DNA of 64,000 nt, taken from positions 2,108,001-2,172,000 of the forward strand of contig NZ_CP029187.1 of the NCBI RefSeq assembly GCF_003097535.1, written 5' to 3'. Positions 52,931-59,940 of this stretch are shown in pieces. The notes under the pieces are model-generated. The model was given only the letters and a program-made list of their open reading frames with translations. It made no database searches and was not told where the DNA came from. Made by a program: the position numbers and the translations under genes. This DNA is from Flavobacterium pallidum (GTDB lineage Bacteria; Bacteroidota; Bacteroidia; Flavobacteriales; Flavobacteriaceae). Each line of letters begins with the position of its first letter. The stretch's first letter is position 1.

Positions 52931-53014
52931 GTTATGGGAACGAGCCGCTGCGCCAGGGATCGAAGCAAGGTGCCGCGCACCGCGAAGAGCCCGGCCCGCA
53001 GGGGGCGCCATAAC
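52931..53014 (+). repeat. GC-rich structured repeat, member C, bounded by GTTATGG / CCATAAC
   Basis: An 84-base element between two convergent genes. The inner 69 bases (52941-53009) are about 78% G+C by my count, against a background in the 40s. It contains GGTGC-CGC-GCACC (52969-52981) and ends in a 7-bp inverted repeat. The blocks GGGATCGAAGC and GCGAAGAGCCCGG correspond to those of the elements at 35917-36009 and 56845-56939. It probably also acts as a convergent terminator. Confidence 0.65.
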
Positions 53015-53015
53015 T

Positions 53016-54128
53016 TTAAACAGCAGGCTCCTGCTGGCTCAGGCAATGGAAACTTCCCAATCCCCAGATTAAATCCACGGAATCTATCCCCACCACTTTT
53101 CTGTCTTTGAAACAATCCTGAAGGATGTCCAGCGCTTTGCTGTCGTTTTTATCATCATTGAAAATCGGGACAATCACATTTTCATTTGAAATATAAAAGT
53201 TTGCGTAGGATGCCGGCAATCTCTGGTCTTCGTAAATGATCGCTTTTGGCATGGGGAGTTCAATGATATTGAGTTGTTTTCCGTTTTCGAGTCGCATGCC
53301 TTTCAGCATGTGCAGGTTTTCCTGCAGCAATCCGTAATTCTCATCGTTCTTATTTTCCTCAACAACCGTAACCACAGTATCTTCATTGACAAATCGCGTG
53401 ATGTCATCGATGTGGCCGTCAGTATCATCGCCTACAATACCGTCGCCGAGCCATAGGATATGGTTTACGCCATAATAATCGGACAGGTATTTTTCAATCT
53501 GGTTTTGGCTTAAATGCGGATTGCGGTTTTCGTTCAAAAGGCAGGCGGTCGTCGTAAGCAACGTACCTTTTCCGTTGAATTCCACGCTGCCACCTTCCAT
53601 CACGATTTCAGGATAAAAAACGGGAAGATTCAGCTCCTTAGCGATCAATGTTGGGATATTGTCATCCAGATCGTAAGGCGGGTATTTGTCGCCCCAGGCA
53701 TTATAACCCCAGTCTACAATGGCTTTCTTTTTTGTTTCGCGGTTTACCAGAAAAGCGGGGCCATGATCACGGCACCACGCATCATTGGTAGGATGGAAAT
53801 AGAAATAAATGTTTGCAAAAAGATTTTCTACGGCAACATGTTTCCCATAAGCGGAATTGCGGATGGCATTCACGGCAAAATCCTTCATCGCCTGGTCGGC
53901 CACATTGATGCAGACCCTTTGATGCGAAGCTACACGAAGGATAAATTCACAATAAGAATTGTAGATCAGGTGGATTTTCCCCGGCCAGGATGCTTCTTTA
54001 TGAGGCCATGAAAGCCAGAGTGCGTCTTGCTTTTCGAATTCGGCAGGGAAGTGGAAACCGAGTTGGTTAGGGGTAAAGTCCGAAAGTCCGAAAGTCCGAA
54101 AGTCCGAAAGATTATTAGTGTTGGGCAT
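53016..54128 (-). CDS. aguA: Agmatine deiminase
   Basis: AguA hydrolyses agmatine to N-carbamoylputrescine and ammonia, first step of the arginine-decarboxylase route to putrescine; it is a cytoplasmic guanidine-modifying enzyme. The family start TPNQLGFHFPAEFEKQDALWLSWPHKEASWP lies at about residue 20. TNDAWCRDHGPAFLV and EIVMEGGSVEFNGKGTLLTT follow, then DGHIDDITRFV. The C-terminal catalytic cysteine is C362 in GLGSFHCLSQQEP. Residues 6-18 (LSDFRTFGLSDF) are encoded by four and a half copies of an 8-bp tandem repeat (54075-54110); no usable start codon lies between the repeat and the conserved domain. Repeat gain or loss would therefore change the frame. aguB is two genes upstream, separated by a four-helix-bundle gene. 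Confidence 0.92.
   Translation of the reverse strand: MPNTNNLSDFRTFGLSDFTPNQLGFHFPAEFEKQDALWLSWPHKEASWPGKIHLIYNSYCEFILRVASHQRVCINVADQAMKDFAVNAIRNSAYGKHVAVENLFANIYFYFHPTNDAWCRDHGPAFLVNRETKKKAIVDWGYNAWGDKYPPYDLDDNIPTLIAKELNLPVFYPEIVMEGGSVEFNGKGTLLTTTACLLNENRNPHLSQNQIEKYLSDYYGVNHILWLGDGIVGDDTDGHIDDITRFVNEDTVVTVVEENKNDENYGLLQENLHMLKGMRLENGKQLNIIELPMPKAIIYEDQRLPASYANFYISNENVIVPIFNDDKNDSKALDILQDCFKDRKVVGIDSVDLIWGLGSFHCLSQQEPAV
54075..54110. repeat. 8-bp tandem repeat (AAAGTCCG x 4.5) inside the aguA 5' end
   Basis: Four perfect copies of AAAGTCCG plus AAAG. The period is not a multiple of three, so each unit is read in a different frame; three units restore it. Confidence 0.92.
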
Positions 54129-54131
54129 AAT

Positions 54132-54494
54132 TTAGTTTTTTTGAACCAATGATTTCTTTAGACCATTTATCATTACGATTATTTCTTCGCAGCGGCAATA
54201 TATGTTGTGAAAATCAGTCAGATTAATTATATCTCTTCTCTTAGCAAGATGAATGCAAGCGACAACTTCAACATTAGAACGTAATGCCATGTTCAGAAAT
54301 CTCGTAAACTCTGCAGAAGATTGTCCTGTCGAACCTTCAGCTATATTCAAAGAGATGGAATCAGTAGCTCTTTTTATTTGCGAAGTAAGTATGTACATTT
54401 CTTCTTTTGGAAATGATTTTACAATTCGGTTAACTTCATCAGATAAATCGACTGCTTTTTGCCAGACAAGCAATTTTTCAAATTTAAAAGGCAT
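54132..54494 (-). CDS. Four-helix-bundle protein (23S rRNA intervening-sequence / Avd-like family)
   Basis: A 120-residue cytoplasmic helical protein. The pattern FKFEKLLVWQKAVDLSDEVNRIVKSFPKEEMYILTSQIKRATDSISLNIAEGSTGQSSAEFTRFLNMALRSNVEVVACIHLA is the signature of the S23/IVP family: aromatic-KLxVWQKA helix, FPxxExYxLxxQ, RAxxSIxxNIAEG and the ExxRFLxxAxxSxxE helix. Relatives are encoded in intervening sequences of 23S rRNA genes, as stand-alone genes scattered in many Bacteroidota, and as Avd, which binds the reverse transcriptase in diversity-generating retroelements. No reverse transcriptase or variable repeat is in this window. The gene sits between aguB and aguA, which are normally neighbours, 3 bases before aguA. 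It is bracketed by inverted octamer repeats, suggesting insertion. Function unknown. Confidence 0.9.
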   Translation of the reverse strand: MPFKFEKLLVWQKAVDLSDEVNRIVKSFPKEEMYILTSQIKRATDSISLNIAEGSTGQSSAEFTRFLNMALRSNVEVVACIHLAKRRDIINLTDFHNIYCRCEEIIVMINGLKKSLVQKN

Positions 54495-54534
54495 ATAAAT
54501 ATTATTTAGGCGTGTAATTAAGTTGTCAAATTAT

Positions 54535-54558
54535 CTTCCGGACTTTCCGTCTTTCGGA
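54535..54558. repeat. Degenerate octamer repeat (CTTTCGGA type), inverted relative to 54075-54110
   Basis: Three units CTTCCGGA, CTTTCCGT, CTTTCGGA, the reverse complement of the AAAGTCCG/TCCGAAAG series at 54075-54110. It begins 41 bases upstream of the four-helix-bundle start and ends 8 bases from the aguB stop. Confidence 0.8.
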
Positions 54559-54565
54559 CTAAAAA

Positions 54566-55441
54566 CTATTCCTCATCTATAAATCTCTTCGTAATCGGCT
54601 GGTAACTGTCAATCCTGCGGTCGCGCAAAAATGGCCAGTGCATGCGGAAATGATCGGCATCGTTTAAATTCACATCGACCACAGTCGTTTCTTCATTTTC
54701 GTGTGAGGCCATGTACAGTAATTTCCCCTGTCCGTTGGCTACGAAACTGCCACCCCAGAATTTCATTGCGCCATGCTGCTCAAACCCGACGCGGTTTACG
54801 CTGATCACGGGAATGCCATTGGCCACGGCATGCGAACGCTGGATGATCTGCCATGATTCATACTGGTCCTTATTGGTTTGCTCATCCTGGTCTGTAGCCC
54901 AACCGATGGCTGTCGGGTAAAACATCATATCAGCGCCCATTAAGGCGGTAATGCGGCTCGCTTCAGGATACCACTGGTCCCAGCAGATCAGGATCCCGAT
55001 TTTAGCGAATTTGGTATTGAACACTTTATAGCCCAGATCGCCCGGCGTAAAGTAAAATTTCTCGTAATAGGCCGGATCATCCGGGATGTGCATCTTGCGG
55101 TATTTGCCCAGATAAGTTCCATCAGCGTCGATTACTGCCGTGGTGTTATGGTATAGGCCTTCGGCACGTTTTTCAAAAAGGGAGGCGATGATTACAACAC
55201 CAAGTTCTGCCGCGACTTCTGAAAGTGCTGCGGTAGATTTCCCGGGAATCGGCTCAGCCAGCTTGAAATTTTCATAATCCTCGACATCACAGAAATACAA
55301 CGAAGTGAACAATTCCTGTAAACAAACAATCTGTGCGCCTTTTGCAGCGGCGACACGGATTTCGCGTATGGCCTTATCAAGATTTGCCTGCTTGTCGGCC
55401 TCACAGGACATTTGTACCAATCCAACTTTTACATTTGACAT
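54566..55441 (-). CDS. aguB: N-carbamoylputrescine amidase (carbon-nitrogen hydrolase family)
   Basis: AguB hydrolyses N-carbamoylputrescine to putrescine, carbon dioxide and ammonia. The protein has 291 residues, usual for the family. The nitrilase-type catalytic triad is visible: E43 in IVCLQELFTSLYF, K116 in GKYRKMHIPDDP and C153 in GILICWDQWYPEASR. HNTTAVIDADGTYLGKYRKMHIP and the C-terminal HWPFLRDRRIDSY motif point to AguB rather than to other nitrilase branches. It should act with AguA, whose gene lies 438 bases further along on the same strand; the four-helix-bundle gene and its flanking repeats separate them. An inverted heptamer repeat (55526-55580) lies in the gap upstream. Confidence 0.92.
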   Translation of the reverse strand: MSNVKVGLVQMSCEADKQANLDKAIREIRVAAAKGAQIVCLQELFTSLYFCDVEDYENFKLAEPIPGKSTAALSEVAAELGVVIIASLFEKRAEGLYHNTTAVIDADGTYLGKYRKMHIPDDPAYYEKFYFTPGDLGYKVFNTKFAKIGILICWDQWYPEASRITALMGADMMFYPTAIGWATDQDEQTNKDQYESWQIIQRSHAVANGIPVISVNRVGFEQHGAMKFWGGSFVANGQGKLLYMASHENEETTVVDVNLNDADHFRMHWPFLRDRRIDSYQPITKRFIDEE

Positions 55442-55525
55442 AATTGCGTGAAATTAAATTCGGTGCAAAATTAATTAAAAAAGCGCAGCCGGAAAACCGT
55501 TGCGCCTTAATGTTATTGTAAAATT

Positions 55526-55580
55526 AGGAATTGCGCATTATGAATTACGATGGCTGCTTAACTCATAATTCGCAATTCCT
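55526..55580. repeat. Inverted heptamer-repeat pair forming a near-perfect 18-bp hairpin
   Basis: The arms 55526-55543 and 55563-55580 are complementary over 18 bp with one mismatch around a 19-base loop. Each arm is itself built of heptamers of the NGAATTA type. It lies between two minus-strand genes, 8 bases after the stop codon of the lipoprotein gene. Confidence 0.8.
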
Positions 55581-55588
55581 GATTTAGA

Positions 55589-56773
55589 TCATTCCCTTTT
55601 CAGTCTGTTCCTCGTAATAATATCCTTGAGTTTCGCCTTCAAATCCTCGCCAGTATCATAAACCATCTGTTCATTGCTTGGGAAAGGCATTACTTTATGG
55701 TCAAAATAGGTATAATATTCCTGCTCGATCGCACGCTTATCCCCGCGGAAGGTAGCGTATTGGTTTTCAAAAATAAACTCGCTCGCTAATGGGAACGACT
55801 GCAGCAACTGGTTTGTCGAAAGATTCATGTAATCCACTTTTGCGGTCACCTGGCAGGCCTTCATTTGTTTAAACTCATATACCGAGCTTTTTACCGTACG
55901 CATGTCATCAACCATGATCGCTTTACCTAAACTGTCTTTTACGACGTTCCCGCGTGCATCCAGTAATTTCTTCGTGCCGACTTTCACCATTTTCTCTTTC
56001 ACAAATTCTTTTTCCTTGACCTGCTCGGGCGAGATATTGATCTGGCGGAAATTCAGCACAATCGCATAGTCATATTCAATACCTTTTTGTTTATTGCTGT
56101 GGTACGCCGTCCATTTGTCATTGAGGCCATAGGTGCTGAAATCGAGTAAATCGGCTTCCAGACGATTCGGAATCACCATATTCGTTTCATTTTTCATGTA
56201 CACGCTCACATAATCCGTGCCTTTAAACTGCGCCTCTTTGATGAGTTTTTTCACGTCTTTGTAATCCGGATTGATTTGGTCGAGGTACATCAGGTCGTCG
56301 TAAGCACGACGGAAACTCTTTTTCTCTTTCGTTCCCAGCAAAGCCTTTGCATTGTCATACAGGTATTTCGAAAGCGCATTCTTACTGTCTACAATCTGCT
56401 CCGAATAATCCTGGAAAACGAATTTTGCATCGCGGTTTTCCTTCATCAGGCGAATGGGCAGCAACGGCCTGATCTTCTCCTGGCGGTTGTTGAGTTTGTG
56501 ATAGGTCGTAAAAACTTCTTCCAGGTTCCGCGGATTCGCATCCTTGATCAGCAAATCAATCTGCCTGAGGTCACGATCCTGCGCTTTGGCATAAGCTTCC
56601 TCGAGCATATACACATAAGGCTGTTTCCCTTTTTTATTCTTGTTATTGCGCAAGGCGCTTACAGAATTGTCGATCGCATTGTCATAATCGCCGGAATTAA
56701 GCATGTTTTCAGTCTCTTTTTTTCCGCAGGAAACCAGGATAAAAAGCGAAAGAAGGAATGTAATTTTCTTCAT
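55589..56773 (-). CDS. Lipoprotein of unknown function (394 aa)
   Basis: The ATG at 56773 gives MKKITFLLSLFILVSCGKKETENML, a lipoprotein signal with the acylated cysteine at residue 16. The upstream ATG at 56836 falls within an octamer repeat and promoter and is rejected. Residues about 25-180 look like helical repeats (SGDYDNAIDNSVSALRNNKNKKGKQPYVYMLEEAYAKAQDRD, then YDLMYLDQINPDY-type segments), similar to a tetratricopeptide-like array. Residues 190-394 are mixed alpha/beta with YDYAIVLNFRQINISPEQVKEKEFVKEKMVKVG. I know similar proteins in Bacteroidota only as hypothetical lipoproteins. It is probably bound to the periplasmic face of the outer membrane. No catalytic motif is recognised. 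Confidence 0.78.
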   Translation of the reverse strand: MKKITFLLSLFILVSCGKKETENMLNSGDYDNAIDNSVSALRNNKNKKGKQPYVYMLEEAYAKAQDRDLRQIDLLIKDANPRNLEEVFTTYHKLNNRQEKIRPLLPIRLMKENRDAKFVFQDYSEQIVDSKNALSKYLYDNAKALLGTKEKKSFRRAYDDLMYLDQINPDYKDVKKLIKEAQFKGTDYVSVYMKNETNMVIPNRLEADLLDFSTYGLNDKWTAYHSNKQKGIEYDYAIVLNFRQINISPEQVKEKEFVKEKMVKVGTKKLLDARGNVVKDSLGKAIMVDDMRTVKSSVYEFKQMKACQVTAKVDYMNLSTNQLLQSFPLASEFIFENQYATFRGDKRAIEQEYYTYFDHKVMPFPSNEQMVYDTGEDLKAKLKDIITRNRLKRE

Positions 56774-56791
56774 GGTGTTTTTGGTTTTTGG

Positions 56792-56820
56792 CAAATATAA
56801 GGAAAGTGGCAAAGTTACAA
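56792..56820 (-). promoter_or_regulatory. Promoter of the 394-aa lipoprotein gene, partly built from a tandem repeat
   Basis: Minus strand: TTG (56818-56820), 18-base spacer, TATATTTG (56792-56799), an exact -7 match. The -33 TTG and the spacer lie in the octamer repeat at 56801-56840, so repeat number would set the spacing. Confidence 0.6.
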
Positions 56821-56840
56821 AGTGGCTGAGTTGCAAAGTT
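56801..56840. repeat. Octamer tandem repeat (GCAAAGTN type, 5 units)
   Basis: Units GGAAAGTG, GCAAAGTT, ACAAAGTG, GCTGAGTT, GCAAAGTT. It overlaps the promoter of the downstream lipoprotein gene. Confidence 0.8.
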
Positions 56841-56844
56841 TTTT

Positions 56845-56939
56845 AGGAGCTGATCCGGCTGTCCGCTATATCTTTTTTATTTTGGCTGCGTTGCACTCCG
56901 TCAAAATAAAAAAGGATGCCGCTTCCATCCGGGCTAGGG
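56845..56939 (-). repeat. Structured dispersed repeat, member B
   Basis: Minus strand order: CCCTAGCCCGGATGGAAGC, GGCATCC, a 13-bp hairpin (CTTTTTTATTTTG / CAAAATAAAAAAG), then GCGGACAGCCGGATCAGCTCC. It lies downstream of the fumarylacetoacetase gene in the same orientation, after that gene's terminator. Confidence 0.78.
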
Positions 56940-56956
56940 AATCCAACTCCAAATGA

Positions 56957-56986
56957 AAATCCCGGAAATGATGATGTCCGGGATTT
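56957..56986 (-). terminator. Terminator of the fumarylacetoacetase gene
   Basis: Perfect 10-bp stem AAATCCCGGA / TCCGGGATTT with a 10-base loop. On the minus strand it is followed by TCATTTGG. It lies about 50 bases past the stop at 57035. Confidence 0.8.
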
Positions 56987-57034
56987 GTCTTAATTTCTTA
57001 CAGCGAAGCGGTCTTATAATCTTTTGTATAAAGA

Positions 57035-58318
57035 TTAACTCCTCACAAACGGCGGTAGCAATTTACTGCAAACCTCCCCAAAGCCAATCCTGACTTCATT
57101 GTTCTTACACCAGCCACGGAATCGCACCGAGTCGTTGTCATTGATGAATTTGCGTTCTGTACCGTCTTTCATGATGATCGGGTTTTTACCGCCCCAGGTC
57201 AATTCCAGCATCGATCCGAAACTGTCCGGTGTCGGGCCTGAAATGGTACCGGAACCCATCATGTCACCGGAATTCACCCGGCAGCCGTTCGACGTGTGGT
57301 GTGCCAGCTGCTGGCACATAGACCAGTACATGTATTTGAAATTCGACTGGCTCACTAACGTGGGCTCGCAGTTTTCCGGCTCGATTTCCACTTCGAGCGT
57401 GATATCGAATGCGTGCTTGCCTTTTTGTTGAAGATAGGGCAGTGGAGTTGGATCCTGTTTTGGCCCTTTCGTACGGAACGGTTCCAAAGCATCCATCGTT
57501 ACAATCCACGGCGAAATAGAGGAAGCAAAGTTCTTCGCCAAAAACGGCCCGAGCGGCACATATTCCCAACGTTGTATGTCCCTCGCGCTCCAGTCGTTCA
57601 AAAGCACCATCCCGAAAATATAATCCTCGGCTTCGTGCACCGGGATATTTTCGCCCATAATGTTCACGTCGGTGGTGATAAAGGCGGTTTCCAATTCAAA
57701 GTCGATTGACCTGGAAGGCCCGAAAACCGGAGTCGATTCGCCAACAGGAACGGTCTGTCCCATCGGTCTGTGCACCGGGATCCCCGAGGGTACGATAGAA
57801 GAACTCCTGCCGTGATAACCCACCGGAATGTGCAGCCAGTTTGGCAAAAGCGCATTTTCGGGATCACGGAACATTTTCCCGACATTGGTCGCATGTTCCT
57901 TACTCGAGTAAAAATCAGTATAGTCGCCAATCAGGACCGGCAATTGCATTTCCACTTCATCGATGTGGTGTACAATGGCATCACGATGTTCCTGATTGTC
58001 TTTAAGCTCGTTGTTTTTAGCATCAAAAATATCGGCGATGCGGTTGCGTACCAGACGCCAGGTTTTCTTTCCGTCAGAAATAAAATCGTTCAGCGTGTCC
58101 TGCATGAACATGTCATCGGTAAGTTCGATTCCATCAAAATAATTGAGTTGCTGTAAAGCGCCCAGATCAATGGCATGATCGCCGATCCGGGTCCCTATGG
58201 TGATCACATCGTCTTTGGTCAGGAACACCCCGAAAGGGATATTCTGTATCGGGAAATCGCTTTCAGCCGGTACTTCCAACCATGATTTACGGTGTGGATT
58301 GTTTGCGGTAATTGGCAT
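57035..58318 (-). CDS. fahA: Fumarylacetoacetase
   Basis: Fumarylacetoacetase splits fumarylacetoacetate into fumarate and acetoacetate, the last step of tyrosine/homogentisate breakdown, in the cytoplasm. The protein has 427 residues, full length. Characteristic segments are FPIQNIPFGVFLTKDD near the N-terminus, VLIGDYTDFYSSKEHATNVGKMFR (with the metal-binding aspartate in GDYTDFY and the catalytic histidine), LPNWLHIPVGYHGRSSSIV, SRSIDFELETAFI, LLNDWSARDIQRWEYVPLGPF (metal-binding aspartate), and SGDMMGSGTISGP. The gene stands alone between its own promoter and terminator; no other tyrosine-degradation gene is in the window. glyA is divergent. Confidence 0.95.
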   Translation of the reverse strand: MPITANNPHRKSWLEVPAESDFPIQNIPFGVFLTKDDVITIGTRIGDHAIDLGALQQLNYFDGIELTDDMFMQDTLNDFISDGKKTWRLVRNRIADIFDAKNNELKDNQEHRDAIVHHIDEVEMQLPVLIGDYTDFYSSKEHATNVGKMFRDPENALLPNWLHIPVGYHGRSSSIVPSGIPVHRPMGQTVPVGESTPVFGPSRSIDFELETAFITTDVNIMGENIPVHEAEDYIFGMVLLNDWSARDIQRWEYVPLGPFLAKNFASSISPWIVTMDALEPFRTKGPKQDPTPLPYLQQKGKHAFDITLEVEIEPENCEPTLVSQSNFKYMYWSMCQQLAHHTSNGCRVNSGDMMGSGTISGPTPDSFGSMLELTWGGKNPIIMKDGTERKFINDNDSVRFRGWCKNNEVRIGFGEVCSKLLPPFVRS

Positions 58319-58365
58319 GGGCAGAGAATATTTAGAGTAGTTAGTTTGTTAAAAAATTCAGTTAT

Positions 58366-58395
58366 CAAATATATTATTATATGTCAATTTAACAA
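58366..58395 (-). promoter_or_regulatory. Promoter of the fumarylacetoacetase gene
   Basis: Minus strand TTG (58393-58395), 19-base spacer, TATATTTG (58366-58373), exact -7 match. Leader of about 40 bases to the ATG at 58318. Confidence 0.6.
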
Positions 58396-58405
58396 ACGAT
58401 TTTCG

Positions 58406-58413
58406 TAATTTTG
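58406..58413 (+). promoter_or_regulatory. Candidate -7 element for glyA
   Basis: TAATTTTG, an exact TAnnTTTG match 25 bases upstream of the glyA ATG. No clear TTG at the expected position. Confidence 0.45.
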
Positions 58414-58438
58414 AACCGTTTTTAACAAATCTTATACC

Positions 58439-59713
58439 ATGCAGCACGACCAGGAAATTTTCGACCTGATCCTTGACGAACAGGACAGGCAGATACACGG
58501 AATTGAACTTATTGCGTCAGAAAACTTTGTAAGCGACCAGGTGATGGAAGCTGCAGGTTCCTGCCTTACAAACAAATACGCCGAAGGCTATCCCGGAAAG
58601 CGTTATTATGGAGGCTGTGAAGTCGTCGACATCGTTGAGCAGATCGCCATAGATCGTGCAAAAGCGCTTTTCGGGGCGGAATATGCTAATGTTCAGCCAC
58701 ATTCCGGATCACAGGCAAACACTGCAGTGTACGCCGCCTGTCTGAGACCGGGAGACAAAATCTTGGGTTTTGATTTATCACACGGCGGCCATTTAACACA
58801 TGGTTCCCCGGTGAACTTTTCAGGTAAATTGTACCAGCCCGTTTTCTATGGTGTGGAAAAAGAAACCGGACGTTTCGATTATGATAAAATCCAGGAAATC
58901 GCCACGAAAGAGCAGCCCAAGATGATCATCGCCGGAGCATCAGCTTATTGCCGTGATATGGATTTCGAACGTTTCCGTAAAATCGCCGATAGCGTAGGGG
59001 CATTGCTTTTAGCCGATATTTCGCATCCTGCCGGCTTGATTGCGAAAGGTTTGATGAACGATCCTGTCCCGCATTGCCATATTATTACGACCACCACGCA
59101 CAAAACACTTCGGGGGCCACGTGGCGGCATGATATTGATGGGTAAGGACTTTGAAAACCCATGGGGATTGACTACACCGAAAGGCGAAATCAAGATGATG
59201 TCGAACTTACTTGATATGGCCGTTTTTCCAGGCAACCAGGGCGGGCCATTGATGCACATTATTGCTGCAAAAGCGGTGGCATTCGGAGAAGCATTGACCG
59301 ATGAGTTCTTCAATTATTCGATGCAGGTACAGAAAAACGCCAAAGCCATGGCAGAAGCCTTTATGAAAAGAGGCTACAACCTGATTTCAGGCGGAACAGA
59401 CAACCATATGATGCTGATCGACTTAAGAAATAAAGGCATTACAGGTAAAGAAGCAGAAAATGCTTTGGTTAAAGCGGAAATCACCGTGAATAAGAATATG
59501 GTGCCTTTTGATGACAAATCGCCTTTTACTACGTCGGGAATCCGTATCGGGACACCGGCCATCACGACGCGCGGTTTGGTGGAATCGGATATGGAAACGG
59601 TTGTGGCATTGATCGATAAAGTCCTTACAAACATCAACGACGAAGATATTATCGCCGAAGTGGGCGACCAGGTGAATGACATGATGAGTGAACGCGCGAT
59701 GTTCGTTTTCTAA
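58439..59713 (+). CDS. glyA: Serine hydroxymethyltransferase
   Basis: GlyA interconverts serine and glycine with tetrahydrofolate, feeding one-carbon metabolism, in the cytoplasm. The protein has 424 residues, the standard length. It shows [36 protein letters not shown] (substrate carboxylate and folate region), [23 protein letters not shown], the PLP lysine K222 in [17 protein letters not shown], and [24 protein letters not shown]. The C-terminal [16 protein letters not shown] is also conserved. It is monocistronic: a candidate promoter lies at 58406-58413 and a strong terminator at 59814-59839. Confidence 0.97.
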   Translation: MQHDQEIFDLILDEQDRQIHGIELIASENFVSDQVMEAAGSCLTNKYAEGYPGKRYYGGCEVVDIVEQIAIDRAKALFGAEYANVQPHSGSQANTAVYAACLRPGDKILGFDLSHGGHLTHGSPVNFSGKLYQPVFYGVEKETGRFDYDKIQEIATKEQPKMIIAGASAYCRDMDFERFRKIADSVGALLLADISHPAGLIAKGLMNDPVPHCHIITTTTHKTLRGPRGGMILMGKDFENPWGLTTPKGEIKMMSNLLDMAVFPGNQGGPLMHIIAAKAVAFGEALTDEFFNYSMQVQKNAKAMAEAFMKRGYNLISGGTDNHMMLIDLRNKGITGKEAENALVKAEITVNKNMVPFDDKSPFTTSGIRIGTPAITTRGLVESDMETVVALIDKVLTNINDEDIIAEVGDQVNDMMSERAMFVF

Positions 59714-59727
59714 AGACTGTTTAATAC

Positions 59728-59771
59728 CGCAAAGTTCGCAATCTATTATAGAGCCTATAGTCAACTTTGCG
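59728..59771. repeat. 9-bp inverted repeat with GCAAAGTT words after glyA
   Basis: CGCAAAGTT (59728-59736) and AACTTTGCG (59763-59771), separated by 26 bases; the left arm continues CGCAAT. The words resemble the octamer series at 56801-56840, so this may be a degraded inverted member of that repeat. Confidence 0.5.
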
Positions 59772-59813
59772 TATAAACTTTTAGTTTAAAATTATTGCCA
59801 ATGCAAATATTCT

Positions 59814-59839
59814 AAACCCACGCCAGTCGTGGGTTTTTT
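59814..59839 (+). terminator. glyA terminator
   Basis: Perfect 9-bp stem AAACCCACG / CGTGGGTTT with loop CCAGT and further T residues. It lies 100 bases after the stop codon. Confidence 0.87.
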
Positions 59840-59881
59840 ATTTTATGCTCAAAAATATTTAAAAAAAAATAAGCTAATAAT

Positions 59882-59910
59882 TTGTTCGTACGAAATTTTT
59901 CTTACCTTTG
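59882..59910 (+). promoter_or_regulatory. Promoter of the blaI-blaR1 operon with palindromic operator in the spacer
   Basis: TTG (59882-59884), 18-base spacer, TACCTTTG (59903-59910), an exact -7 match. The perfect palindrome TTCGTACGAA (59885-59894) begins directly after the -33 element, an ideal place for a dimeric repressor such as BlaI to block RNA polymerase. Confidence 0.7.
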
Positions 59911-59940
59911 AAACGTTCAATTTAAAATAGAAAAGAAATC

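Noticed and set aside
54075..54110. Possible CRISPR-like or spacer array
   Set aside because: The units are contiguous 8-mers without spacers; it is a simple tandem repeat. No array of regularly spaced 25-40 base repeats exists in the window.
54132..54494. Avd of a diversity-generating retroelement
   Set aside because: No reverse transcriptase, template repeat or variable C-type lectin target is nearby; only the fold family is shared.
56774..56836. N-terminal extension of the 394-aa lipoprotein
   Set aside because: It would precede the lipoprotein signal peptide and is made of the octamer repeat and the promoter.
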